Assembly (NCBI GenBank): GCA_002310135.1
Contig: DBYK01000003.1
Coordinates: forward strand, 248,001-312,000
Length of the DNA stretch: 64,000 bases
From: Caryophanales bacterium UBA1188
GTDB lineage: Bacteria > Bacillota_I > Bacilli_A > Izemoplasmatales > UBA1188
Direction: 5' to 3'
The position numbers and the translations under genes are program-made. Within the stretch, counting starts at the first letter, position 1. Each line of letters begins with the position of its first letter. This document shows positions 9,466 to 18,648 of this stretch, in pieces. The notes beneath the pieces were generated by a model, which had not been told where the DNA came from, made no database searches, and saw only the letters and a program-made list of their open reading frames with translations.

Positions 9466-11385
9466 TTATTTAGATGCCTTAACCATGAGGTCACACATCA
9501 AATTTGAAAATTCAATTGGATTATCTATTTTAAATCCTTCCATTAGTAATGCTTGATTATACAAAAGATTTGCGTATCCATTAATTTCTAATGGGTCTTC
9601 TTTATATAATTTATTTATAGCTTTAAATACTTCATGGTTTGGATTTAATTCTAGAATTCTATTTGCTTTTATAGTTTCATTTGAAGATGGGATTTCATTT
9701 AATACTTTTTCCATTTCGAATGAAAGACCGTCACCACTAACTAGACATACAGCGCTAGTTTTAAGTCTTTTTGAAATTACTACATCATCAACTTTTCCTT
9801 TTAAAGCATTCTTGATTGATTCTAGTAATTCTACATTTTCGTTTTTAATTTTTTCTAATTCTTTTTCTTCTTTTTTATCTAATAAATCTAAGTCCCCTTG
9901 ATTGATTGATTTTAATTTATGCCCATCATATTCAGATATGATTGACATTACAAATTCATCAACATTATCAGGAAGAATTAATACATCATAACCTTTAGAT
10001 TTAACTAAATCCATCTGTGGCATAGATAGAACTTGGTCTTTGTTTTTAGCGCTTGCATAGTAAATATCTTTTTGACCTTCTTTCATTGATTTAACATAAT
10101 CTTTGAATGAAATCATTTTTTCTTCATTTATAGAATTATAAATGAGTAAGTCCTTAAGTTGATCTTTTCTTAGCCCAAAATCATCATACACGCCAAATTT
10201 TAAGTTGATACCGAAGTTTTTGAAGAACTCTGTGTACTTATCGAAATCATTTTCTTTGATATTTTCAAGTTTTGATAAAATCTTCTTTTCTACATTACTA
10301 CTTATATCTTGAAGTTCTTTTGATTTTTGAAGAAGTTCACGACTGATATTTAAACTTAAGTCTGATGAATCAACTAAACCTTTTATGAATCTTAAATAAT
10401 CTGGGACAAGTTCTTTACACTTATCCATTATGAATACACTCTTAGAATAAAGTTGAAGACCTTTTTCATATTTTTCAGAATATAGATTATATGGAGCTTC
10501 ATGAGGAACATAGATTAAAGCTGTATAATTAATTTTTCCCTCAACATTTATTAACAAGTGGAACATTGGATCTTTATATTCATAATATTTTTCTTTGAAG
10601 AATTTATTATATTCTTCATCAGTTACTTCAGTTTTTCTCTTCTTCCAAAGAGGTGTCATAGCGTTTAGGGTTTCTAAAACTTCTTTTGTTTCATATTCAT
10701 CTTTTCCTTCAACTTTTTCGCTTTTAGAGACAAGCATCTTTATAGGATATCTTACATAATCTGAATATTTTTTTACTAATTCTTTTATAGTCCATTCATT
10801 CAAGAAATTATCGAAATCATATTCATCATTCTTTTCTCTTAGATATAAAGTTATGATAGTTCCACTATCATCTTTTTCAATTTCATCTATAGTATATGTA
10901 TCTTCTCCACTAGAAGTGAAAAGATAAGCTTTATCGGAGTAGAGTGATCTAGTTCTAACCTCAACCTTATTTGCGACCATAAATGCACTATAGAATCCTA
11001 CACCAAATTGTCCTATTATATCTATATCTTCAGTAGTGACCTCGCTCTTCTTTTCATTTAATTCTTTAATCTTATCCATGAATTCTAGTGAACCACTTTT
11101 CGCAATTGTGCCTAAAGAATCACATAATTCATCATAAGTCATTCCTATTCCATTATCTTTAATGGTTATAGTTCTTTTTTCTTTATCTAAAGAAATATTT
11201 ATCTCATAATCATTCTTTTTTGGAAGTTTATCTTCAACTAAAGATAAATAATGGTATTTATCTATAGCATCACTCGCATTTGAGATAAGCTCTCTTAAAA
11301 ATATTTCCTTGTTTGTATAGATTGAATTGATCATTAAATCGAGTAATCTTTTAGACTCTGTCTTAAATTCTAATGTTTGACTCAT
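9466..11385 (-). CDS. htpG: HtpG, bacterial Hsp90 chaperone
   Basis: The 639-residue protein has the Hsp90 N-terminal GHKL ATPase motifs: ELISNASDAIDK, DNGIGM and GQFGVGFYSAF. The middle domain contains SLNISRELLQ, and a C-terminal dimerisation domain follows. It is a cytosolic ATP-dependent chaperone. The frame is open upstream to a GTG at 11409, but the ATG at 11385 (MSQTLEFK) is the better start, because AGGAGA sits eight bases before it and the family normally begins there. The gene is monocistronic, and a CIRCE operator overlaps its promoter, so HrcA-type heat-shock control is expected. That is unlike Bacillus subtilis, where htpG is outside the HrcA regulon. Confidence 0.96.
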   Translation of the reverse strand: MSQTLEFKTESKRLLDLMINSIYTNKEIFLRELISNASDAIDKYHYLSLVEDKLPKKNDYEINISLDKEKRTITIKDNGIGMTYDELCDSLGTIAKSGSLEFMDKIKELNEKKSEVTTEDIDIIGQFGVGFYSAFMVANKVEVRTRSLYSDKAYLFTSSGEDTYTIDEIEKDDSGTIITLYLREKNDEYDFDNFLNEWTIKELVKKYSDYVRYPIKMLVSKSEKVEGKDEYETKEVLETLNAMTPLWKKRKTEVTDEEYNKFFKEKYYEYKDPMFHLLINVEGKINYTALIYVPHEAPYNLYSEKYEKGLQLYSKSVFIMDKCKELVPDYLRFIKGLVDSSDLSLNISRELLQKSKELQDISSNVEKKILSKLENIKENDFDKYTEFFKNFGINLKFGVYDDFGLRKDQLKDLLIYNSINEEKMISFKDYVKSMKEGQKDIYYASAKNKDQVLSMPQMDLVKSKGYDVLILPDNVDEFVMSIISEYDGHKLKSINQGDLDLLDKKEEKELEKIKNENVELLESIKNALKGKVDDVVISKRLKTSAVCLVSGDGLSFEMEKVLNEIPSSNETIKANRILELNPNHEVFKAINKLYKEDPLEINGYANLLYNQALLMEGFKIDNPIEFSNLMCDLMVKASK

Positions 11386-11415
11386 AGTTATAATCTCCTT
11401 TTTTAACACTTACTT

Positions 11416-11444
11416 ATTATACATCAATTGTTTAGCACTTGCAA
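11416..11444 (-). promoter_or_regulatory. htpG promoter
   Basis: The minus strand has TTGCAA, a 17-base spacer and TATAAT. The -35 box lies inside the CIRCE spacer, so repressor binding would block RNA polymerase. Confidence 0.75.
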
Positions 11445-11458
11445 GTATAAAGTGCTAA
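11432..11458. promoter_or_regulatory. CIRCE operator (HrcA binding site)
   Basis: The inverted repeat TTAGCACTT-N9-AAGTGCTAA differs from the consensus TTAGCACTC-N9-GAGTGCTAA only at the innermost base of each arm, and symmetrically. It overlaps the htpG -35 region. Confidence 0.92.
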
Positions 11459-11474
11459 ACATCACATTTTCTTA

Positions 11475-11503
11475 ATAAAAGAGGTATAACAACGTTATAC
11501 CTC
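11475..11503 (-). terminator. terminator of the degV-rimO-DUF368 operon
   Basis: A stem GAGGTATAAC/GTTATACCTC with a three-base loop includes the stop codon of the DUF368 gene and is followed by TTTTATT on the minus strand. Confidence 0.75.
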
Positions 11504-12490
11504 ATCCTTTAATAATTTTTGACTTTTACGTTCTTCTTTCTTCTTTCTTCTCATTTCTTTTAGTTTCATATTATTAAGAAGTAGAGAAATCATGAATCCA
11601 AGTGGCATAAATACTAATACTCCAAGGATAGGATGCCACCAATCAAATTGTCTTACTATATCTCTATAATTTAAGATATACATAGAAAATATCGATGCGA
11701 TTAAGAATCCAAGTATCACAAATAGACAAACTCTTCTATGTTTCATAAATATATAATTAATTGGTTTTGATACGAAGAGTAGTGATACAATCGCCCCAAG
11801 AAGTAAAGCACATCCTAGTTTTAATATATCATATACAAACACAGGGTTTTGCCAATTTGAAAGACGTGTTAAATCAGATAATGCATTTAATACAGGATAG
11901 TAGATACCAACAGACATAAAAAGTAGCGAACCACTTATTCCAGGGAATATCATAGCAGTTGTGCCTATTATTGTGAAGAAAAATACTAAAACTAATCTTG
12001 GGAATTCTATATTTGTCCATCTCATCTTATGAAGAGCTTCTATTTCTTCAGGTGATTCACTTATTTGTCTTTTTTGAATATATAGATTAAACATAGTCAT
12101 TCCCATAATTAAGAGAAACGCAATGATTAAGGCAATGATTAGTGTTGATTTTTTGTATTTTTTATCGAAAACATAATCCCATCTATCATTATATATACCA
12201 CCAAGTAGTACTCCAGTAAACAATAAAATCATTTCAAGGATAATATGAGAAAAAAGAATATTTAAAACTTTAGCGCAACCTAAAAGTCCTACTAAAACAC
12301 CAAGCATTATTTTAATTAAATATAAGAAGTTTGGCCAAAAATCTTTTGTTAGATTCGCTAAAGAATAGACCATTTTTTCATATATTCCTGTGATAAAGGC
12401 AATAGTTCCACCAGAAATACCAGCAATCATATTGCCTATTCCCACTAAAACACCTTTTAAAAATAAAACAAAACCATTTTCTTTTTCCAT
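11495..12490 (-). CDS. DUF368 polytopic membrane protein (polyprenyl-phosphate transporter family)
   Basis: The 331-residue protein is strongly hydrophobic with about eight to nine membrane spans and a basic C-terminal tail (RRKKKEERKS). The N-terminal GNMIAGISGGTIAFITGIYE and internal FPGISGSLLFMSVGIYY are the paired motifs of the DUF368 family. Members (PopT) have been reported to recycle undecaprenyl phosphate across the membrane for envelope synthesis; assignment of that role here is by family only. It starts two bases after the rimO stop codon, so the two are cotranscribed. Confidence 0.87.
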   Translation of the reverse strand: MEKENGFVLFLKGVLVGIGNMIAGISGGTIAFITGIYEKMVYSLANLTKDFWPNFLYLIKIMLGVLVGLLGCAKVLNILFSHIILEMILLFTGVLLGGIYNDRWDYVFDKKYKKSTLIIALIIAFLLIMGMTMFNLYIQKRQISESPEEIEALHKMRWTNIEFPRLVLVFFFTIIGTTAMIFPGISGSLLFMSVGIYYPVLNALSDLTRLSNWQNPVFVYDILKLGCALLLGAIVSLLFVSKPINYIFMKHRRVCLFVILGFLIASIFSMYILNYRDIVRQFDWWHPILGVLVFMPLGFMISLLLNNMKLKEMRRKKKEERKSQKLLKDEV

Positions 12491-12492
12491 AA

Positions 12493-13803
12493 TTACTCCT
12501 TAATAATTTCACCATAGAGTTCATAGAAATTAGAACCAATAATTTTCACAGTCACAATATCCCCAAGTCCAATCTCATTTTCATATGGACAAGTCGCAAT
12601 GATTGATGAGTCAACATCATCAGGGGCAAACATATAATTCCTAAGACTAAATGTTAGAGATTGAGGGTCATAAGAATCAACTATTGCTTTATAAGTTTTT
12701 CCAATCAGTTTCTTCTTTTCTTCCTTCGCAACTTCCATTTGGACTTCCATTAGTTTATCATACCTTCTTCTTGCGATGAATTTTGGCACTCTTAAATGAT
12801 ATTTATAAGATTTTGTGTCTTCTTCTCTTGAATATAAAAACGCGCCCATATGGAAGAATTTTACTTCTTTAACGAAATCTAATAATTCATTAAAGTGTTT
12901 ATTATTTTCATGAGGAAAGCCTACCATCAAAGAAGTTCTAATTACAGCATCTGGAATCTCTTTTCTAATTTTATTAATTAAATCAATTGATTCTTCTTTT
13001 GTGGTGTGCCTATTCATGAGCTTTAAAATATCATTAGATGCGTGTTGAAGAGGAATATCAAAATAATTTGCGATATTATCATGAGATTTAATACATTCAA
13101 TTAATTCATCTGTGATAGTCTCAGGATAAATATAAAACAATCTAATTAAAAATATTCCATCTATTTCACTTAAAATATTTAAAAGTTCTACTAATTTAAG
13201 TGAATGGTAATTATCTACTCCATATTTAGATGTATCTTGAGCAATTAAATTGATTTCTTTTGCGCCATCTTTAACTAGGCCTTTTACTTCTTCAACTATG
13301 CTATCTATTGATCTAGACACATATTTTCCTCTTATTAGAGGAATACTACAAAATGCACAATGATTATTGCAACCATCTGCGATCCTAACATAAGGACTAT
13401 ATTTCGATGATATTAGTACTCTATTATTAAAAGATAAATCTCCAAACAGCATCTCCTTATTGAATAAATTATTCACAAGAATAGGAAATCTTGGATAATC
13501 TTTTAAAGAGATAACTAAATCAACATCTTTAAAATTATATTCTATAAATTCTTTATATCTTGTCGCAAGACATCCACAAACAATAAATTTTTGATTAGGC
13601 TTTTTTAAAGAAATAATAGAAGCGATTTCTTCAATCGCTTCATTCTTAGCCTCATCAATAAATCCGCAAGTATTTAGGATTATTAAGTCAGAGTCTTGAA
13701 TTGAAAGAGAAATCTCAAATCCAGATTTAGTTAAAAGACCAAGAATCATTTCTGAATCTACTTGATTTTTACTACAACCTAAAGATATCATTCCTACTTT
13801 CAT
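12493..13803 (-). CDS. rimO: ribosomal protein uS12 (S12) methylthiotransferase RimO
   Basis: The 436-residue radical-SAM methylthiotransferase methylthiolates an Asp of ribosomal protein S12. It has the UPF0004 domain Cys residues (C10 in SLGCSKNQVDSE, C46, and C78 in CGCLA), the radical-SAM CNNHCAFC (C145, C149, C152) and a C-terminal TRAM domain. SLGCSKNQVDSE marks it as RimO rather than MiaB, which is separately present at 46.2 kb. It needs two 4Fe-4S clusters, presumably from the SUF system in this window. It is seven bases after degV. Confidence 0.93.
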   Translation of the reverse strand: MKVGMISLGCSKNQVDSEMILGLLTKSGFEISLSIQDSDLIILNTCGFIDEAKNEAIEEIASIISLKKPNQKFIVCGCLATRYKEFIEYNFKDVDLVISLKDYPRFPILVNNLFNKEMLFGDLSFNNRVLISSKYSPYVRIADGCNNHCAFCSIPLIRGKYVSRSIDSIVEEVKGLVKDGAKEINLIAQDTSKYGVDNYHSLKLVELLNILSEIDGIFLIRLFYIYPETITDELIECIKSHDNIANYFDIPLQHASNDILKLMNRHTTKEESIDLINKIRKEIPDAVIRTSLMVGFPHENNKHFNELLDFVKEVKFFHMGAFLYSREEDTKSYKYHLRVPKFIARRRYDKLMEVQMEVAKEEKKKLIGKTYKAIVDSYDPQSLTFSLRNYMFAPDDVDSSIIATCPYENEIGLGDIVTVKIIGSNFYELYGEIIKE

Positions 13804-13810
13804 TTCTCAC

Positions 13811-14674
13811 CTATTTTTTCATAATATAAAGTAACCCGATAGTTCCAGGTCCGCAGTGTGAACCTATTACAGAGCCAGCAGGTGTGTTATATACATTTTT
13901 AAAATTACAAGTTTCTTTAATAATTGGAATAATGAAATCAGCACAAGCTGGTGAAATAAAATGTGTAACCATTAAATAATCTAAATCGACATCATTTATT
14001 TCTTTCATTAGTTCATTATAGATAGTTTTAATCGCATTATTCAAATTACCAATTGGTTTTTTACCTAAAGTTAATTTACCATCTTTAACAACTATTATAG
14101 GTTTAATAGATAAAAGTTTAGTGATGAAGCCAGTTAGTGCGCTACATCTTCCACCTTTAACCATATAATCTGTTGAATCAATACAGAAGGATGTATGAAT
14201 ATTAGGAGCGATTTCTTTTTCTATTTTTTCTTTTACTTCTTCTCTACTTAAACCAAGTTTTAAGAAGTCTCTAATCTTTAATAGACATAAGCCTGTAGCA
14301 CTTGATAAGTTATTTGAATCAATTATTGTAACCATATCAGGTTTAGTACAATTCTTTTGCCCTAGCACTACAGATTGGTAATTCGCAGAAAGTTTTGAAC
14401 CTATACCACAATAAATACATGCGAAACCTTTTTCTATGTATTCATTGAAGATATTTTCATATACAGCAGGTCCACAACAACTTGTTTGTGGAAGTTTACC
14501 AGTCTTTTTAACGTGTAGAGCTAATTCATCTTGGTTGATTTCAACTCCATCTTTTTTAGGAGTATCATCATCTTCAAAAGAAACAAGTAGAGGAACGACT
14601 TCTAGATCGAGTTCTTTTATGAGTTCTAAGGATAAATCAACAGTAGAATCTGTAATAAGCTTTATTTTTTCCAT
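13811..14674 (-). CDS. DegV family fatty-acid-binding protein
   Basis: The protein (about 287 residues) starts MEKIKLITDSTVDLSLEL, has the TSCCGPAVY lipid-head-group motif, the central segment TDYMVKGGRCSALTGFI and a C-terminal SHCGPGTIGLLY. DegV/FakB proteins bind a fatty acid for phosphorylation by FakA. The ORF could start at a GTG at 14686, but GGAGG would then touch that codon; the ATG at 14674 is preferred. It is first in an operon with rimO and the DUF368 gene. Confidence 0.9.
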   Translation of the reverse strand: MEKIKLITDSTVDLSLELIKELDLEVVPLLVSFEDDDTPKKDGVEINQDELALHVKKTGKLPQTSCCGPAVYENIFNEYIEKGFACIYCGIGSKLSANYQSVVLGQKNCTKPDMVTIIDSNNLSSATGLCLLKIRDFLKLGLSREEVKEKIEKEIAPNIHTSFCIDSTDYMVKGGRCSALTGFITKLLSIKPIIVVKDGKLTLGKKPIGNLNNAIKTIYNELMKEINDVDLDYLMVTHFISPACADFIIPIIKETCNFKNVYNTPAGSVIGSHCGPGTIGLLYIMKK

Positions 14675-14730
14675 AGGTATATTCACCCTCCAATAAATGA
14701 TTATACAATATAATACTAAATAAATAAAGT

Positions 14731-14763
14731 AAAATTAAACTCCCACCAAAGGTGGAAGTTTAA
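14731..14763 (-). terminator. terminator of the DUF885 lipoprotein gene
   Basis: A long stem ATTAAACT-CCCACC with GGTGG-AAGTTTAAT flanks an AAA loop in the gap after the gene. The minus-strand tail is T-rich. Confidence 0.65.
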
Positions 14764-14766
14764 TTC

Positions 14767-16908
14767 TTATTCTATGCCATATACGAATTTAGCATTATCA
14801 ATAAATTCATTTAGATTATCTTCTAATATATCAAGCATTACCCAACCATTTTCAAGTATTGCAGTGTTAAATTCAACTTCATTATATGCACTACCTAGTT
14901 CTGCTTTTGCTTTTTCATGATAGTCATAGAAAATAAGCATTCCATATCCGTATGGAGCATATTGACCTGGAATTTCGATTAATTGTTTGTAGAGGTCTGA
15001 TGCAATTCTTGAATTCAAACCTTTAGTTGTTAAAAATGATGCGCAATCATTTTTAGTCCAACCTTGATAGTTGATACCTACATCCATTCTAGCATATAAA
15101 GAATATGCGAATAGGTCATAGTAGATACTATAATCTGCGGCTTGTCTCCAATCTCTTGAGCCCATTTGATCAGCGAGATAATTACAAAGTGCTATTTCAA
15201 CATATTTAGCCCAACCTTCACCATGGCCTGTGCAAGTTAAGATAGTTACAAGATTAGAAATCTTGTCTGATTCTTTTGAATATACATATGCATATAAGTG
15301 ACCAGGATAGCCTTCATGAGCTAATGTCTTGATTGTTTCATATCTATCTTTTCCTAATGCTTGAGCATTTAAGTGAATATATTCAGCATCTCTTGAATCG
15401 ATAGGAGATTTCATATAATATGCAACTGTAGTAGTGTTTTGAGTTAATGATTCATCCATATAAGTTACATCGATTGTTGGGGTAGTTTTTAAATCTGGAA
15501 CTATAGTTTTAGCGAATTCTTTTAAGTATTCAATTAAATCTTGTGGAGTATCTGGAGAAATAATTGGAATTTCACCATTAGCTATCTTGTTAGCTCTATC
15601 AGTTAATTTACCACTTGCTTTAACATATAGATTGTAATATTTAGTGAAAGAATCATCTAGATATTGGATATATCCTTCCATGCTTCTATTGTACATTCCA
15701 ATTCTATTTCTTAGCATATATTCATAAAGTGTAGCTCCATTTTCATAATTTTGAAGATACCCTTCCACAAAATTAGTGAAATATCCTTCACTTGTCTTTT
15801 CTGATACATATTCTTTTACTTTAGTTGAAAGTTCACTATGTCCAGCTAAGAATTTTTCAGTGAAAGCAGTTAAGAATCTTTGTTTATAATCATTAACTTC
15901 ATCATCAGTTAAAACTAATTTAACTTTTGCAGCATCAATCTTATCCAAAACAACGTTTTTAAGATAGTAATCTTCACCATCTTTAACTACTCCATCTAAA
16001 TATTTAGCGAAAGCATTTAAAGTTGCTTTAGAAAAACCATATCCTTTTTCTTCTTTAGCAACTATATAATCATAATATGAGAGGAATGAATTATAAATTG
16101 AATCGAAATATGATATGATGTCTTCTATATCTTCTTTAGTTCTTAAAGAATAAGCTTCCATTGTAGTAGGAAAATCTGCACAGTTTCCACCGAATTGATC
16201 AACATAATCAAGTCTCATCATAATAAATTCTTTATTGCTTAGGATTTGTTCATAATTAGTGATTGTCTTATCAATAGTTTTAAGAGTGTTAATTTGAGAA
16301 TATGATAATTTCAAATTTTTATATTGATTGTATTCTTCTCTTAATAATCTAACTTCATTTTGATCATGTTCAAAATCTTCATCAGAGAAATCTTCCCATG
16401 AATACCATAAAGCATCTTCATGTTCAAAACCAAATGCACTGTAATCTTCCATGAAAATATTTAGAGTTGATTGATCACCTTCTATGAAATAAACAAACAT
16501 TTCATCTTCATATTCTTTGAATTCTGGATTTTCAGGATAATCCACTACTAATATGAAATTGAAAGTACCAACTATAGAGTTAGCATCATCGTTTTTTACA
16601 GTTGCAGTAACTTTATATTTTCCTTGAGCATCAAAAGTATTTTGTGATAATGTTACTGAATAATTGAAATCAAAAATATTTTGTGCTTTAAGAGTATTTG
16701 TATCAACTACTAATTCATCGCCATCTAAAACTAGGGTTGTAGTTTGATATTTTACAACTTCATCTTTGAAATCTTGAACTAATTTATAATCAAGTTCCTT
16801 GTGTACAACATTCTTTTGTTCTTGTGTTGTAGTTTCACTACATGATGATAAAAATAGAGAAAACCCAATAACAAGTACTAAAGTTAATAATCTAATTAGT
16901 TTTTTCAC
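14767..16908 (-). CDS. DUF885 family lipoprotein, putative zinc metallopeptidase
   Basis: The 713-residue protein has a signal peptide and lipobox (FLSSC, Cys 23) and then an N-terminal beta-rich region of about 110 residues. The large helical body carries TLAHEGYPGHLYAY near residue 530, a DUF885 signature that contains an HExxxH-type zinc-binding motif, and further conserved GHGEGWAKYVE downstream. Family members are thought to be peptidases; the substrate here is unknown. It is likely anchored outside the cell and may supply peptides to the Opp importer encoded next to it. The gene is monocistronic, with a hairpin on each side. Confidence 0.83.
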   Translation of the reverse strand: MKKLIRLLTLVLVIGFSLFLSSCSETTTQEQKNVVHKELDYKLVQDFKDEVVKYQTTTLVLDGDELVVDTNTLKAQNIFDFNYSVTLSQNTFDAQGKYKVTATVKNDDANSIVGTFNFILVVDYPENPEFKEYEDEMFVYFIEGDQSTLNIFMEDYSAFGFEHEDALWYSWEDFSDEDFEHDQNEVRLLREEYNQYKNLKLSYSQINTLKTIDKTITNYEQILSNKEFIMMRLDYVDQFGGNCADFPTTMEAYSLRTKEDIEDIISYFDSIYNSFLSYYDYIVAKEEKGYGFSKATLNAFAKYLDGVVKDGEDYYLKNVVLDKIDAAKVKLVLTDDEVNDYKQRFLTAFTEKFLAGHSELSTKVKEYVSEKTSEGYFTNFVEGYLQNYENGATLYEYMLRNRIGMYNRSMEGYIQYLDDSFTKYYNLYVKASGKLTDRANKIANGEIPIISPDTPQDLIEYLKEFAKTIVPDLKTTPTIDVTYMDESLTQNTTTVAYYMKSPIDSRDAEYIHLNAQALGKDRYETIKTLAHEGYPGHLYAYVYSKESDKISNLVTILTCTGHGEGWAKYVEIALCNYLADQMGSRDWRQAADYSIYYDLFAYSLYARMDVGINYQGWTKNDCASFLTTKGLNSRIASDLYKQLIEIPGQYAPYGYGMLIFYDYHEKAKAELGSAYNEVEFNTAILENGWVMLDILEDNLNEFIDNAKFVYGIE

Positions 16909-16960
16909 CAGTAAAAACCTCCTATTATTTATCTTTATATATTTTAGAATAAATCAATAA

Positions 16961-16995
16961 AAAAATAAAGACTAAATTACAAAATTGTAATTTAG
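16961..16995 (-). terminator. terminator of the opp operon
   Basis: A perfect stem ACTAAATTAC/GTAATTTAGT with a five-base loop is followed by a T-rich stretch on the minus strand. Confidence 0.7.
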
Positions 16996-17005
16996 TGCAT
17001 TATTT

Positions 17006-17413
17006 TTACGATATAATCAAATAAATTATAAAGAATACAATACCAATAAATAGTGCGATGAGTCCAGATATCAAAAGGAATGGATACCATTTTCTACCTT
17101 TTTCATCTCTAATCTTTTTGTATTCATTATATGTTTTTCTTTTTTCAAGTGTTTTTTCACTTGGACTAAATAGTGTCCATAAACTTGAAAAAGCATAACC
17201 AATCATATCGAAGAATTCTTCTTTATTCACCCAAGTTAAAATTCCAGCAACTATGAATAATACACCTGGAATAATGAATCCATCAGATATTTCACCGATT
17301 ATTTTTGGTGCTTCAGTAAAACTGAAGAGTCCACTTAAGAAAGCATTCAAGAAGAAAATGCCTACTATTATTAAGAATGAAATTGAATATTGAATTATTT
17401 TTGTTCTATTCAT
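17006..17413 (-). CDS. small membrane protein, DUF3899-like, last gene of the opp operon
   Basis: The 135-residue protein has three hydrophobic helices: about residues 9-31, 45-62 and 112-134. A short cytosolic loop holds EEFFDMIGYAFSSLW and a Lys/Glu-rich stretch (EKRKTYNEYKKIRDEKGRK). The pattern resembles DUF3899 proteins of Bacillota, but the assignment is by eye. Its start codon overlaps the oppF stop by one base, so it is translationally coupled to the transporter. The role is unknown; an accessory role for the Opp complex is only an inference from the coupling. Confidence 0.75.
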   Translation of the reverse strand: MNRTKIIQYSISFLIIVGIFFLNAFLSGLFSFTEAPKIIGEISDGFIIPGVLFIVAGILTWVNKEEFFDMIGYAFSSLWTLFSPSEKTLEKRKTYNEYKKIRDEKGRKWYPFLLISGLIALFIGIVFFIIYLIIS

Positions 17414-18648
17414 TATTTAATAATCTTTAAATATTCTTGGAATTCTTTTTCATTGCAATGCACGAAGTGGCCTGGCTTTATTTCTCTTAAAGATGGTTTA
17501 TCGACTGAATAATCGTGTTCTTTAAGAGGATTATAAGTGATTCTTTGTCTTCTCTTCTCATAAGCTGGATCTGGAAGAGGTATCGCAGAAAGTAGGCTTC
17601 TTGTGTATGGATGAAGTGGATTTAAGAATAATTCATCACTTGGAGCAAGTTCAACCATATTTCCATAATACATTACACCAATTCTATCAGAGAAATATTT
17701 AACTACAGATAAATCGTGCGCTATAAAGAGGATAGATAATCCTAAACTATGTCTTAAATCATTTAGTAGATTTATAACCTGTGCTTGAATAGAAACGTCT
17801 AGAGCAGATACAGGTTCATCAGCGATGATTAGTTCAGGTTGCATAATGATAGATCTTGCGACACCGATACGTTGACGTTGTCCACCACTAAATTCATGAG
17901 GATAACGTGATGCGTGCTCACGAACAAGCCCAACAAGTTCAAGCATTTTGAATACTTTTTCTTCAATGATTTGTTTATTCTTCTCGCCTTGAATAATTAA
18001 TCCTTCCGCAATTATTTCTTTAACTGTCATACGAGGATCAAGGGATGCAATAGGATCTTGGAAAATCATTTGAATTTGAGTAACGAGTTTAGAATTTTTA
18101 GCTTTTCTTAGTTCGTTTTCGTATTCTTTCTTTAACTCTTTATTGTTTTCGTCTCTTTCAAGAAGAGGTAAATATTTTTCTTCTACTAGTTTGATTTGTT
18201 CATCGCGATATTCATTATTGCAATTCTTTTCATCAAAATTAGCTTTTTTGATTTCTTCTCTTTGTTCACTTATGTGTTTATGAAGTTCTTCATTAAGTTT
18301 AGCTATTTCTTCTTTATAGCCTTCAGGTTTATTCTTGTTTAATTCTTGAATTTTTATTTTTGTTTCAAGTTTTTTCTTCTTGATACTATCTTTATATGAT
18401 CTTATACCAGCACAGATTCTTGTGCCTTTAAAATAAACGTTTCCTGATGTAATATCATATAATTTTATAATAGATCTACCAGTTGTAGTTTTACCACAAC
18501 CAGATTCACCAACAAGACCAAAGACTTCACCTTTCTTAATATCAAAGCTGACATCATTAACGGCTTTTAATTCCATACGCCCCATCTTGAAAAATTGAGA
18601 GAGGTGTTCAACTTTTAATAAAACATCATTATTTTCTAAGTTTTCCAT
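17413..18648 (-). CDS. oppF: oligopeptide ABC transporter ATPase OppF with coiled-coil insertion
   Basis: The 411-residue protein has Walker A GESGCGKTT, Q-loop FQDPIASLDPRMT, signature FSGGQRQR, Walker B LIIADEPVSALD and the His-loop HD. Residues of about 82-190, between Walker A and the Q-loop, form an extra Lys/Glu-rich, probably coiled-coil insertion absent from ordinary OppF (about 310-330 residues). The C-terminal Opp/Dpp tail ends GHFVHC. It pairs with OppD to power peptide import. The start overlaps the oppD stop by one base. Confidence 0.93.
   Translation of the reverse strand: MENLENNDVLLKVEHLSQFFKMGRMELKAVNDVSFDIKKGEVFGLVGESGCGKTTTGRSIIKLYDITSGNVYFKGTRICAGIRSYKDSIKKKKLETKIKIQELNKNKPEGYKEEIAKLNEELHKHISEQREEIKKANFDEKNCNNEYRDEQIKLVEEKYLPLLERDENNKELKKEYENELRKAKNSKLVTQIQMIFQDPIASLDPRMTVKEIIAEGLIIQGEKNKQIIEEKVFKMLELVGLVREHASRYPHEFSGGQRQRIGVARSIIMQPELIIADEPVSALDVSIQAQVINLLNDLRHSLGLSILFIAHDLSVVKYFSDRIGVMYYGNMVELAPSDELFLNPLHPYTRSLLSAIPLPDPAYEKRRQRITYNPLKEHDYSVDKPSLREIKPGHFVHCNEKEFQEYLKIIK

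Noticed and set aside
11386..11409. GTG start for htpG giving eight more residues.
   Set aside because: AGGAGA is spaced for the ATG at 11385, and Hsp90 proteins normally start there.
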